NCBI GenBank assembly: GCA_020055645.1
Contig: CM034546.1
Location: 37,882,001-37,946,000 of the forward strand
Direction of reading: 5' to 3'
DNA length: 64,000 bases
Origin: Tomocerus qinae
Taxonomy: Eukaryota; Arthropoda; Collembola; Entomobryomorpha; Tomoceridae
How positions within the stretch are numbered: position 1 is the first letter of the stretch; every line of letters begins with the position of its first letter. Below the pieces are notes generated by a model that searched no databases, was not told where the DNA came from, and saw only the letters and a list, made by a program, of their open reading frames with translations. The translations under genes and the position numbers were made by a program. Positions 25,139 to 37,123 of the stretch are shown one piece after another.

Positions 25139-25899
25139 ATAAAATATTTGTTTACACATATTTGTTTACCTTTTATTAACTTTCATTAGTTAAAGACATA
25201 AAAGTACATCTAACCTAACCCCGCCATAAACTACTTATTTAGAAAAAATATTCAACAATATTTTTCATTGGTTGATAATACTTAGTTGTTACTTAGCACT
25301 AATAGTTATCATTCACTTGTTAGTGTTATTTCCAAGTTATTTTACATATTCGTTAGATACATATAAAATAACTTTACTTTTATTTAACCCCAACTTTACT
25401 CCTTACTTTACTTGATACTTTTCGGTTATTGATTCATTTAATTCTAACCTCCCCACGGAAAAGGAGCAGAGAAACCCCGTCTACGCGAAGTATATATATG
25501 CCTTTGGCATAGGTCTATGCAAGGCATATGTATGCCTTCGGCATAGGTCTACGCTTCGCATATTATGTCTCCTGCATACGCTTTGTGTATGCATGTTTCG
25601 GGCATACCATCGGACGATTTCTACCATGAACAATATGAATTTAAATTAAAAGAAATCAATAGTATATCGCTTATCTTATTGAGTAATGAGTAATGACATT
25701 CACCCAAACACATTTGAACCTGTCATCAACATTCAGCAATATGAAATCAAATGATGGATAATCATCGGGATCAACAATAAACGATTAGTACTCTGCCGTG
25801 GTTCATATCACAATAATTAATTTCTTTATACACATTTATTTATACAGTTAATTACATCACAATATTACAGACAAGTTATATTACATATAAATAATGATA
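25139..25899. other. Intergenic with a cluster of short palindromes at about 25480-25600
   Basis: Within 25480-25600, two related units carry TATGCCTTTGGCATAGGTCT and TATGCCTTCGGCATAGGTCT, each a small hairpin (ATGCC-TT(T/C)-GGCAT). They are framed by CTACGCGAAG and CTACGCTTCGCATA, and followed by GCATACGCTTTGTGTATGC. The cluster stands out from the AT-rich surroundings. The rest shows nothing. Confidence 0.7.
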
Positions 25900-27560
25900 A
25901 AATATTTACATTTATTGATAAAAGGATGGTATATGTAAGTTTTTCTTAATTCATTTGGAATAAATGATATGTCTCCGTCAGCTACTACTATACTAGTGGC
26001 TGCAGGTTGATAACTATTTAATTCATCATGTAAGTGTTCTGGTGCACGTAGGTACTTCAAACGTAACCAAGTAACTGCTTATTCGGCTATGTCGTTTATG
26101 AAAGCGTAAGGATCATTTCCATTTTTGTCTAGAAACTTTCCTTCTTTTGAATCCTTCTTGTGAAAGGTAAGGTTGCGTCTAATACATCAAGTATGAAGTT
26201 GGTCTACTGTCGTACTCTGGAAAAAATGGATTATTTGCTTCGGCAAAACGTAAATCCTTAGCACTTACTAATACACTTTACACCTCGTATTGCATTTTCT
26301 AACCACACATGCACTGTTGGATATATTCCAAGTGCACACCTGTTTTTTTAATGCTGCATCTAAACTAAACATTGCTAAAGAGAAATAATGACTGACATCT
26401 AAACCAAAGGCATCGTATAACGTGGTTTGTAATTGAAACCAAACATCTGCAAGAAGAAGAAGAAGTACAGTGTCCCATTTAGCATACAAATCATGCCATT
26501 CAACCATGTTTTTAATATTAAGCTCCATACATTTTGAGCATTTTTATAAACTTTTTCATCTATATCGGTATCAGTTAAATCACTCTTTATGCTTCGTTTG
26601 GTAGTAAACTGTCAACTTTAAACTACTCTATGGAGAAACAAATATGATAATTTTCTAATTTTCCTTTTCTAATTATAAGATCTACTTTTCTTTTGAAAAG
26701 CTTTTAAATGCATTTATAGTGATTAAGAAATCTGTTTCGGTATTTCATGTTGTCTGCCAGCTAATTATTCATTATAAAACTATCGATACACTTTACTTGA
26801 TTATTGACAATAATACTCATGAACTTTTCGAAAGTTTGAGGAATGACATCTTTGCTTTTTTACATTTTTTTTAAGCAGCTTGTACCAGAACGTGCCCGTC
26901 ATAACCACTTAAATTGTGAAAAATGGGGAGTTTTGTATTTAACCGATGTCAAACTCTTGCATGGAGCATCATGAGCAAATCCTTGGAAATTAAATTTACC
27001 GTTTTTATCTGGTAGATTACTATGGTGTCTCAGAACCTTATGATTTATGCAGTAAATGGATTGTGACAAGAGTAACATGATTGCATCAAGAGATATTTAG
27101 GATCCCTTTTCATGTCCTGGTCACTAATATGCATTGTCTTTCTAGCCCCAGTCTCAAAGTTCTTAGCTATGACGTTTTTCTGTCACATTTCATTCATTTT
27201 AATTAAATACTTTAAAAATACTTCTGCAGCATCATCGTTTTCGTTTTTAACTGGGTACGTCACACTACCAACCTCATCACTATTCCAATCTACCATATGA
27301 ATGTGAAAGCCGGATGATTTGTGTAGCTGTTTCTTTGTCGTAATTTGTGGGTTGTATTAATCAAATACTAACACCTCATTATACAAGAGGCCAAATTCCT
27401 CAAATTCGCCAAATGCTACATATGGAACCTTTTCAGTCCAGCAATATTTATTAAAAAATAAATTGTTGTGTTTTTTTGCACACATGCATCGAATTTGTTG
27501 TGCCTCTCCATTATGATAGTAAATGTAGTAAAGTGATGATAGTAAAGATGTAAATGATAG
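25900..27560 (-). mobile_element. Polinton/Maverick-type protein-primed DNA polymerase B fossil
   Basis: Minus-strand pieces follow the order of a Polinton-type family-B DNA polymerase: an upstream segment with SGFHIHMVDWNSDE, then PIFHNLSGYDGH (exonuclease-region signature), then DLYAKWDTVLLL and LDVSHYFSLAMFSLDAALKK, then FAEANNPFFPEYDS and TSYLMYLDA. The element is an old, broken fossil with of the order of ten or more breaks. No terminal repeats, integrase or capsid gene could be identified with it. Adintovirus-like origin cannot be told apart from Polinton on this evidence. Confidence 0.75.
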
Positions 27561-28724
27561 TAAGTAAGTAAATGGGAATTTAATGTTATCCCAGTTTACC
27601 TTAAGTGCTGTCTGACTTAATACTTATAATATCTAAGCCTATTCTTGTTTTTATGAGTGTCTAAGTTGATTTTTGGATAAACGTACACTGCGCGTTTGAA
27701 GCACAAATTATCTTCACCAGGAACATCTACTAATGTAATGCATGTATTCAAACTCATGACTCAAAACTATGACTCGGCACTACAACTACCTTCACATGGC
27801 AAGCCATGTGTAAGGAGTAAGGGCATACCTATCAATGCTTGAGCCACAGACCTTAGTATACTTACCACTATAGTGAATAGCTAGTATAAATGTAGTGTAT
27901 AGTTATAGTGAATAGATAGTTCTAAAGAATTAAGATTAAGGATTAAGAAGAAGCAGAGGGTACTAACAGATCAGCATAGAACGGCATGGTAAGCACATGG
28001 GATGCATGCTGCATGGGAAGCCCGTGTTCTACAGTGGAAGCATGGAGTAGACACTTATTGAGTTATTATAGGAACCATTGGGAAGGAGAGCAGTGGCTGC
28101 CAATCAGCAGAGACTACGGCGGAGAAAGAGGCTGGCTAGGGCTATCTCCCTTCTAAAACAGCCCTTGCGATATGAAATGCATTAGAAGGGAGATGTTGAG
28201 CTTATAATTTGGGGAAAATAAACAAATACTTTCCGAAAATGTCATTTTCAGAGGTGTTTGCTCCTATGCAATACATGCGTATATAGTTATGACGTTTTTA
28301 TTTTCCCATCTCTGTTGCACACAGGTACTGCATAGTTTAGTATTGTATATATCAGGTTTCGGTGGCAGTGTTCGACCGTTAAATGATTTATTGATTTAAT
28401 TTAACCTAATGTTTATTGTGCTGGTCTGTCTCTGGCCCCAAATTGTAATATGACACACTGAACTATCGGTAAACAATCTTTTCGTACGTCCGTTTATTTC
28501 GACCGTCGAGTAGGACATACCATTAGGCCAATTTTGCAACCCTTACATCGGATCTAAGCCAATATTATTCGACATATTTCTCTACTTTAAAAACACGTAA
28601 TACTAAGATAGGTAACATTTATGCAAACAAATGTATACAGTATATATATAACAAATATAGGCTTTACATCCACCAACAACAATTGGTTGTTGTTGCATTT
28701 CCTACCTGTCCAGACTAACAACAT
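27561..28724. other. Intergenic, nothing recognised
   Basis: No supported coding sequence or repeat. Could be part of the same old virus-like insertion as the polymerase fossil, but no recognisable part was seen. Confidence 0.4.
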
Positions 28725-29170
28725 TTGGTTTTTGTTGCATTTCTTTCCTACCGAGATTTGAAAAATGAAAATATTTTGTGGTGTTCAGTCATGTGGAAAA
28801 CGCTAGTCCCGAAACTTGCGTATCCAGAGGGTGTTAGCAAATATTTTCCCCATGTGGTTGGAGTTGCCACAATAGCAGGAGTTGTTGCCGCATATCTGAA
28901 CGGTAATAAAAAATATTGGAGTTTGCAAAGCAGCAAGCGGAAATGTCAAGCGAACAACACGCCGAAAAGATTAAATTGTCAAATGAACAACACACCGATA
29001 TGATGAATGCGCTAAAGGAAGAAAAACATGGGAAAAACAAAACAGGGAGATGAAAAATTGTTCGAAAAAATGCCTGAATGCCATAACAGAGGAAGTGGCA
29101 AATGTGGTAGCAGAATATGAGCAAACTATGGAGAGTGAATTGGACAAAGAGCGAGTTTGCATTTGGGAAA
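28725..29170 (+). other. Unrecognised coding-like stretch with a hydrophobic segment and coiled coil
   Basis: One frame from about 28790 reads YPEGVSKYFPHVVGVATIAG then VVAAYL, a likely membrane segment. A second frame continues straight on with LEFAKQQAEMSSEQHAEKIK and LSNEQHTDMMNALKEE, strongly charged and coiled-coil-like. The amino-acid bias looks like real protein, but the two halves are in different frames and I recognise no family. Probably a relic. Confidence 0.3.
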
Positions 29171-30099
29171 TTAGCCAATCATAGCCGCAGCATACGGAGT
29201 TTGACCGGACAAAATCGTTCGCTAACACTTCAAAACAAGAATAGGTCGATTTTCGTCAGATTTCATCAGGGTAGCCTTCAGTTCCTCTTATTTTCCATCT
29301 TTGTGCAAAAGATGACCCGAATCTATGCTCCAATCACGAAAACATTACAAGTAGAATATGTGAACTTTGCAGATTAAGAAGGTACACTCTACATCTATCA
29401 AATGTGAATATTGTGAATATTCGATTAGAGTACTATACAGCAATGTTAATGTAAAACATTTTACGCGATTATTGCAGGGTTAGAGTATATAAGGTTATCG
29501 TCGTCGGCACAAGATATATAATCTTCCCCGCTTTCATGAACCTTGTTGAGGTGGAAATGACTCTAATCCAATTTTTCTCATCCAGTGTTTCTCATAGGTA
29601 TATGTGTCACATCGTAAAAATCTATAATTATTAATTCTACACACCTTATGATTTGAATGAACTAATATTACGTATCCAATAATTTTATGTCTGATTATAT
29701 CAGACAAAGTGTTTATTGTTGGGATTGTAACTAATTTATCTATTTTGGGGTGGTAATATTAAGCCGTATAACTGTATAAATATTTATTTTATAAATATTT
29801 ACTGTATAACAATTTGTGCTTATTTTAGGTCCATTACATGTTATGGGTCCAAACGATTATGCTTCCTTGTGTCATTACCGTCAATTAATTTTAAAAGGAA
29901 GTCAACTTATGTGTAAAATAAGAGACTTGACCCTATAAAGAAGCAAGCCCCTGTTCAGGGAAATCTTTCAATATTGTACCTAATTAAGCGAGTGTATGAA
30001 TGAGTCAAAGTCAGTCTCTCTATCGACGATTTATTTTATTATATCTAGAATACTCGTAATTATTAAATATAGCAGCATTGCTGCATAGTACATCAAAAT
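29171..30099. other. Intergenic, nothing recognised
   Basis: No gene, RNA or repeat that I can support. Confidence 0.4.
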
Positions 30100-30904
30100 G
30101 ATACAAAATAATAACAATAATTAGTATGACTGACCAGATGCAGTCCATTTGCAAATACAAATGTAACAATATAACATAAAACTAGCCAAGCGGAAATTTT
30201 TTTGGATGAAGGGAGTTTTACGGCGGGTCCTTTCCTCTTCCTACATCTAGCTGCAGGAACCTCTTCAACAACGATATTCTCCGCATCACTTTCTTCGTCT
30301 TCGCTTTCCTCATTGGTGCATTATTTGCAGGGGTAGTAGCTGGAGCCTGAAAAAAAGAATATTATTATTAGGAGAATTAACTGTATGACTACTATTACAT
30401 TTTACACGCTTTGTAGTGTTTAGTGATGTTAATAAAGCTTCTTACAATATTGACACCTATAGTCTGCAAGGTTATGCTTATGCTTCCGGCTATAGTGTGT
30501 GTGGAGGGTACTTCTTTGTCCAAAAGAAGAGAGACAAATCTTACATTGAAAGATGCCCTACAAATTTACTAACCGACTAGCGTTGAAGGACATAGTCCAC
30601 CTCTGGACCATTTGCTGGGGGATAGGATGAAGCCACTGGAGAAAGCGGCACTCGCTGCAGACACTTACACAGCAATTTTCCCCCTTTCTTCTTTTGCTCA
30701 ATAGACACTCCAATAGCGCCTTATCGACGTTAGTTGATATAAACTGAAAATGAAAACAAAGATTATAATAATAAAAATGAAATAGTAATTAGAATTATAG
30801 TAATTAGAAAATATATATATGAAAATTACAAGACGCATCTTTTCCTCTTCCGTAATGACACCATCCTGGCATGCGGTGTTAATATTTTTGAGAAAATATT
30901 CCAT
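30100..30904 (-). CDS. Possible CARD-domain gene (partial model)
   Basis: Exon 30904-30830 encodes MEYFLKNINTACQDGVITEE and EKMRL, then GTAATT; exon 30743-30669 continues in frame with FISTNVDKALLECLLSKRRK and GENCC. Together this follows the helix pattern of a caspase-recruitment domain: L-x-GVITEEE-x then TNxDKALLxxLxxxRRKGE. Further down, near 30210-30350 after a TTTTTTTCAG acceptor, an acidic-then-basic tail reads SEDEESDAENIVVEEVPAAR and KRKGPAVKLPSSKK. The join beyond 30669 is not settled: the reading frame runs on, and a splice there would leave a 14-nt intron, which is too short. CARD proteins mediate death-fold interactions in apoptosis and immunity. It may be a functional small gene or a relic; it resembles the N-terminus of the gene at 57395-60216. 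Confidence 0.4.
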
Positions 30905-32210
30905 TTTTCAAAAAAGTTGGAAAAGATAAGAGACACCAAAAGAAATTCAAGTGAAGCGATAAGATGCAATGACAAATGACTGAATCCTAATCAGCAAATC
31001 TTTCATAGGGATTCATGCAAATTCGTCCAAAAGTTCAACAAAGTATTTACGTACTCTGCCGATAGGGAATGCGCCAATACATTATATATTGTGTAATATT
31101 GAGTTTAAGCATGCGAATAAATGTTGACACTTTTTATATCATTATTTTGGATTATGAAATCCAAAGTGTATGCAATGTACTAGCCTGCCAAAACAGTTAA
31201 ATGAAATAATATGAAATATTATTCGCTACATACTGTTCTTAGAAATACTCCAATTTAGAGTACTCACACCCCTGCATGTCGTCCACATCTAAAAAAAACG
31301 CTGTTTTTCACTTTCACTAAAAACTATCACATTGTCACAATATTTTTCTACTTCTTCCACATTTTATGCCAAGTTAGACTAATTGTAAAGATACATTTAT
31401 GCATTTATGAACTTTTACCAACTTTTTGACAAACCTTACGTAAATAATTTTTATGTTTGTCATTTAGGTCTTTAACTCACTTTAGTTGCCATGCTCCGTC
31501 CTCGGCATAGGTATCCAACGCTCATCGGCCGTCGCATGACAACTTTTCATCATAATGATACTTTTATAAAAATTATTACACATTTCATAAAAATTTTACA
31601 CCTTCATAATAATCAAATTATATAAAATAATTAAGCATTTAGTGCCGAATTAAATTATGACGGAGCACTTAGTTAACCAAGTATAATGTATTATTTAATT
31701 TTAGAAAAAATTTTCATAGTAAAGTTTTTTTAATCCTGGTTAATTAAACAAGTTGAAATTCACTGATAGATAGAATATACTGATTTTGATGAACTATCTC
31801 CTCAAATCAAGAAGAAAATAAACGAGGAAAATAAAAGTGAAAATATTGGTATATCAAGAAGTTGGGTTGACAAATTTTGATAGCTGAAGGACTTTAAAAT
31901 TGGTGGGGTTACTACGGATGCTTGAAGTTTCATCAACAATGTAATTACCCTTATATTTGCACTCCCTACTCCCGTATTCTCATCCGGACAACTATGGCAA
32001 CAGTTCTCGTAAATTGTTGCTGTGAGATAAAGCCAATATTCGAGATGCAACAAAAAGGGACATTCGTTTTATTGAGGAAAATGCCTACCAAAAAGGACGA
32101 AAGATCGTCTCAAGACGACAAAATCTGGGACTTGGGAAAAACGAACTTAAGATTGTTATTTTACGATCTTAAGTTTATATCCATACAAGTAAATCCTCAA
32201 ATAAGCGTCC
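30905..32210. other. Intergenic, nothing recognised
   Basis: AT-rich, several short open frames on both strands without family resemblance. A stretch near 32035-32115 reads RDATKRDIRFIEENAYQKGR in one frame, suggestive of a relic coding piece but not identifiable. Confidence 0.4.
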
Positions 32211-32576
32211 ATGTTTGATAAATTAAATTTTTGTGAGCCTTGTTTGGCTTACTTATGTCAATGGGGTGACAGGGAGTGCCAACGTTACTCCCACTCCTTG
32301 AGATTTCCAGGTTGCCACAACAACCGCTTCATCAGTGACTCATATTTCGAGTTTAGGTGTATGTATTGGGTGTATTGGCTGCTGATTTTTGGAGGATTGT
32401 GGCTTTTGTGGGGAAAAAAACGTCGAGAGACAGCAGTCATGAACCAACCTTTGCCAAATGAATTTATTGGGTTGAAGTCCTGCAGCAAATTTATTTATTT
32501 ACTTATAAATACATGGGAAACAACAATACCTACTTACTGCAATCACATTTTAGTATTATTTATCCTCATAATTTAA
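32211..32576 (+). CDS. Hypothetical Cys-rich single-pass membrane protein, 121 aa
   Basis: An open frame from an ATG at 32211. The first half has seven cysteines (FCEPCLAYLCQWGDRECQRY, FPGCHNN, FRCMYW), followed by a strongly hydrophobic tryptophan-rich segment (MYWVYWLLIFGGLWLLWG) and a basic stop-transfer KKRRE. No signal peptide and no family I recognise. It lies among relics of a possible old virus-like insertion, and its reality as a gene is uncertain. Confidence 0.3.
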   Translation: MFDKLNFCEPCLAYLCQWGDRECQRYSHSLRFPGCHNNRFISDSYFEFRCMYWVYWLLIFGGLWLLWGKKRRETAVMNQPLPNEFIGLKSCSKFIYLLINTWETTIPTYCNHILVLFILII

Positions 32577-33420
32577 AAAAGAGCATCCTCATTCATTGAA
32601 ATTATCTTTTAAATTCTATTGCAATTATAAAAAAATAAAAATACAGTAATCGCAAAACAAACCTTATCCGTGTATTAAATCTGAAATTATTAATCTTAAA
32701 ATATTAAACTATTAAAACAAAAGAAGATGTAGTTCTACAGTAATTTTTGTAATAGTTATGTCTTATGAAAGATTTTCTGCACTCTCATTTCTGCAATTCA
32801 AATGTTGCAGCATGCAATCAGATGCATTGTACACATTTGAACACACCAAATCACTCACATGTAGTTTAAATGCTTCTGCACTGCAATAATATATATTCAT
32901 CTGTTATTTGTATGATGCAATAAAATTATTATAAAAAGAAATATTGTGCATGGCTTTTTAATCGGAGGCACAATGAAAACATTATCTTCAGTCACAGTAG
33001 CTAATGCAGGATAAGCTCCTGATGGACCACCCTTATAACTCTGTGCAACGGTACACCATATATTGCAATTGGGAAAAGTTTTAAAAAGAGACATTTTTCG
33101 ATAAACTTCGCGCAGCCTACATTCCTTATAATTTCAGTGACATAGCCAAGTGTATGCAGTTTGATCGAAATACACCTTTGAAATCTCACTTGACCCCTAA
33201 AGTGGTAGATTATAAGAAAACATAAGAAAAAAGACTTTCGTTTGACTTTCATCCGTTTGGTCAAGTAGATAACGTTTTTTATTGTACACACAACTAATAA
33301 TAATAACAGGTAATTTAAAGAAACAGACTTTAATTATTGTTAATATAGCCATCGTCCCCATTGGAAAAATAATGGACACATAACATCTTCTTCGAACGGC
33401 ATTATTTATTCCATGACTCA
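32577..33420. other. Intergenic, possible relic on the minus strand
   Basis: On the minus strand near 32950-33050 a stretch reads YKGGPSGAYPALATVTEDNV FIVPP, with protein-like composition, and at 33197-33421 there is a 74-aa frame with hydrophobic segments. I recognise no family, and the frames are short and interrupted. Confidence 0.3.
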
Positions 33421-33697
33421 AGATGCCAAAACCAATTGAGTATACATTAAATGATACAGAGACTCAATATACATATGTAAAAGCAAGATTAAAAACGTTT
33501 GAGAGACATTCAATCCAGACCATGTGGTAGAATATACTATAAATAAATCTCTACTTTGTCTCGACAGAGATGCATGTTATGTTAACCTGATCTGTGCACA
33601 TTTATGTACTTGTGAAATGTGTTGTACCAAACAAGGACCAAATTGTGGTGTCTGCCGTAAAAAGGTTATCAGCATTGTGAAACTTTATGTTCCATAA
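33421..33697 (+). pseudogene. RING-finger remnant
   Basis: Between 33557 and 33697 one plus-strand frame reads CLDRDACYVNLICAHLCTCE then MCCTKQGPNCGVCRKKVISI, ending KLYVP and a stop. Cys/His spacing fits the C-terminal part of a RING finger of the IAP/viral type (C-x-H-x-C-x2-C ... C-x2-C). The upstream frame (MPKPIEYTLNDTETQ from about 33423) is not continuous with it. RING proteins of this kind act as E3 ubiquitin ligases. It could be of host or of old viral origin; it is a fossil either way. Confidence 0.5.
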
Positions 33698-35590
33698 CGG
33701 CAACGATCATAAAAACAAAGAAATCTGTTCATACAAGACATACCCCAAAGAGTAGAAAAAAATAGATATTGTAATTGCCTCCCACATCTTTGTATCATTG
33801 AATCATGGATAATTTAGTGTGCGAATGTTGAAAATAAAATTTGAGATAATTTGATATTTTTCATTTCCTCCAGACTTTTCATTTGTATTCTTTAACTAGC
33901 CTATTATGAGCTAAAATAGACTTGATGGTATTCTTAATATGTCTATCCAACTTACCAGCATAGCGAAACGTTACAGTAGGGACAGCATCTTTTTCTGTAA
34001 CAGTAATTACCAACTATGTAACTCGCCAGATGAAATCCTGATATATGTCCACTTATTCCATTTCTTAAACCTTTAGTTCAAATAAATAATATTTATATAT
34101 TCATATATCAAATAAAAGTAATAAGAAGAAAATGCTTTGGAATACTTTGACCTGAAGGTCCTGCAATTTTGTCATCGTCAACAAAATGGACACGAAAGTT
34201 GCCACTAAATGATCGTCCTAGAGCAATACATTTGTTTGCATTATCGATATATTACTATAATTTATATTATTAACCTTTGCTATTAGTCAAATTCTACAGT
34301 CATGCATCCAAGGTTCAGGAGCAACTAAGTTTATTGTAATCTCATTGATAAGCTTCAATGGTATAATCCTGGCCATGATTAGACAGGGTGGGTAAAGTGT
34401 TTTAGGTACGTGACAAAGTACTTACCTAATGTGATTTCATCACCAATGTTTAAGCTCGGCAACGAATCATCCATTATTATTAAGTCTTAAGATATCTGTA
34501 ATAAAGAACCATACATTATTCAACCTGATGTAATATATTGTCCGATTAGGAAAATACGCATACAAATGTAATGTAAACATAATGTAAGCATAGTTCTCTC
34601 CACTGTTATAATTATACATGGGTATTAATAATAAGATGTTTGTTAGCAAATCCACATAGGTATGTGTCATACACACATAAAGTTAAAAGCCACTATGGGC
34701 ATTTATGCAGGGTTAAGATGTGCATTATCAAAAAGTTACAATGTACAAGTTAATAAACATGGTACTCCTTGCTTGTAGTTTTGTTAGTAAATAAGCCTTA
34801 GTTTATGTTCTCATTCATAGAACTCCTCATTGGGGATTTATTGGTAAATAAGTTTCCTTTCGTTACTACTTATCTTAAATGAACTCGTACATAGTAACTA
34901 GCAGACCTTTCGAAAACCATGGGTAATTAATTATTACATTAATTTTAATGATTTAGGGAAAGAGTAGCATTTACTCGTATAAGATTAGTAGCGTTTACTT
35001 GTATAAGATGGCTCCAAATGGGGATTGTTATTATATAAAAATGCACGTACATACCTACTCATATCGAGGACTTTAATTCGGTCAAGTATAAAAGCCTGAC
35101 ATATTAACACAGATCTGACACTTTATTTTTAACTCCCTACCCCGTTACTCTGCTCAACAAACTATTGGCCATAGTTCCAGTTATCTCTTTTTACCGTTTA
35201 AATAAATCAATCTTTCGTCTCACTTAAAACAGTTCCTTGTAAGGCTAAATCCTATTATACCGACGCTCTATGGAATAGACCGATATATAGCTCATTCGAA
35301 AGATATCGTCGAGTACATCACGAATGTGGTATTGGTTTTTGGGGCAACCCCCCAAAAAAGTTATGGTCGGTTAAAGTTGAAAATATGACTATTTCGATGC
35401 CTACGTTTTCAGAAAACGAAGAGTTACAAGTTCTTCAGGACATCGTTGTTTTGCTCTTCATGTTGAATTTACTTGTAACTATGGCAACGTAGCTAATAAG
35501 ATTATGTAGGTTTGGTTTTGTAAAATTCTTAATTGCACTTTAACTTCTATTTTGGGTTTCTTCATTGTTCTAACTTCAATTTTCGTCATT
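33698..35590. other. Intergenic, nothing recognised
   Basis: AT-rich sequence with no supported gene or structured repeat. About 35330-35370 has a short C-run/A-run stretch (GGGGCAACCCCCCAAAAAAG). Confidence 0.4.
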
Positions 35591-35594
35591 TTTG

Positions 35595-35850
35595 ATTTGG
35601 TTAGTTTTTAAAAATGCTAATTGTGACCACGTCCCTTATTCGATTTCTTTCAATTTTAATTAGGTTAGGTTTAAAAATTGCTAATTGTGACCAAGTGCGA
35701 TGTTTAATTTTCATCAATTTTAATTAGGTTAGGTTTTAAAAAAATGCTAATTGTGACGACGTCCCATGTTCGATTTCCATCAATTATATTTAGGTTAGGT
35801 TTAAAAAATTCAAACAGTGACCACGTGTCATGTTGAATTTCCATTAGTAT
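35595..35850. repeat. Four ~63-66-bp tandem units abutting segmental copy B
   Basis: Units contain TTAGGTTAGGTTTAAAAATT (or a close variant), TGCTAATTGTGACCACGTCC and TTCGATTTCCATCAATT. Divergence between units is moderate. The array ends exactly where the receptor-exon duplicate begins (about 35850), which suggests that the breakpoint used this array. Confidence 0.85.
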
Positions 35851-36764
35851 TAATTACAATTTTGAGGACGAAGTTCAGTGTTCGTGAGGTTAGTGACATT
35901 TCTTTAGTTAAAACCTTACCTGCAGTGCGCTCGTCCCAGGAAAGGAAGACGTTTTTATCAAAAACATACATTCAAATGGTCTCATGGCCACAACTGCGTG
36001 GAACATCAACGATAAAGATATATTTGTTGATGTGAATAGAAACCAAATACATGTTTGTTTCGAAAGAGTAGGTAAAAATAATTGACTTATTAAAACCGCA
36101 TTTACAATTATTAGGAAAATAAATTGGATTACAAAACTTAGAAACTGGACTGCCCTTCTCTTCTTATTTGAATCTACGCAAATTCTGCCTTTTTTTGAAT
36201 CCCAATAAACCGAGAACGCACAGAGTTTTGTACAGTAGATGTTGAAAAGAAATTGCAAAGGCTCAAAATATACTGATGCAGCAGCCATTTCGAAATTTTA
36301 GTGTTATTTCAAGTAAATGTCTAATTCGTACTGAGTTGGAAAAGGATTTCTGTTTAGAAAACTGCAGTGTAAATGTAATTACCTTCATCAGATAACATTC
36401 AGACAATTTTTAGTGTCGTTTTGATACAATGTCCTCTATCTTACACCATTAGACAAACAATTATCTTAGTTCAGAAAAGAAAACTTGTGATTACGCTAGC
36501 AGTGTTAAAATAATAATGGGTGCTCCATAAACCGAAATAATGTATCGCAAGTTAGCAATTTTGTATGTATCCTATCGAATTAGTGTCCGTAAGCCATAAT
36601 TATTATTAACTGCCGCCAAATATACTATAGGTGCCTATATGGTTAACAAAATTGTATCAAATTACACAGGTTAAAACTAAGTCGGTCCTAGTTAAGTAAT
36701 AATAGGTCACCTTAAAAACATAAAGCTGGAAATAGTTTTTATTATCGATATATGGTTTTGCACA
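35850..36764. repeat. Segmental duplication, copy B (receptor exon 1 and upstream region)
   Basis: Near-identical to 19172-20087, same orientation. It ends close to 36764, after which the sequence differs from copy A. It carries exon 1 and upstream DNA of receptor paralog 3 but no exon 2. Confidence 0.85.
35908..36288 (-). pseudogene. Orphan chemoreceptor exon 1 (copy of paralog 3)
   Basis: Encodes MAAASVYFEPLQFLFNIYCT onwards, almost the same as exon 1 of 18307-19611. Two extra bases near 35960 (ATAAAAACGTC against ATAAATGTC) shift the frame just before the splice site, although the GCAG|GTAAGG donor survives. No second exon follows on the minus strand. A recent partial duplicate, not a gene. 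Confidence 0.85.
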
Positions 36765-37123
36765 TTAAGGTAAGCTGTCTGTGAAAAAAATCAGAAAACA
36801 CATCCACATTATGTATTTCAGTATGCACGTAAGTTTTCCGAATAGACCTCGAAAAAGAAAGATTTTTGAGCACATCTCCAAAATAGAGCTTTCCCACAAA
36901 TGGTGACCGGTCACTAAATTAACATGAATAGGTATAGGTAAATGACTGCAATACCTGTCTGTGTTATCCTGTGAGAAACGTCTATTGTTAATACATAGTC
37001 GGACAGACAAAAGACTACCACAAAAATAACATTTTGTTTTAAATAATATATATATAAAACAAGTGATGTTAGGTTGGGTAAGGTTAGCAATATAGAAACT
37101 TTTAAATAACAAAATGGGTTACT

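Noticed and set aside
25440-25600. CRISPR-like array
   Set aside because: Only two related units, made of palindromes without regular spacers, in a eukaryotic genome.
30655-30668. A splice junction in the CARD-like gene
   Set aside because: It would imply a 14-nt intron.
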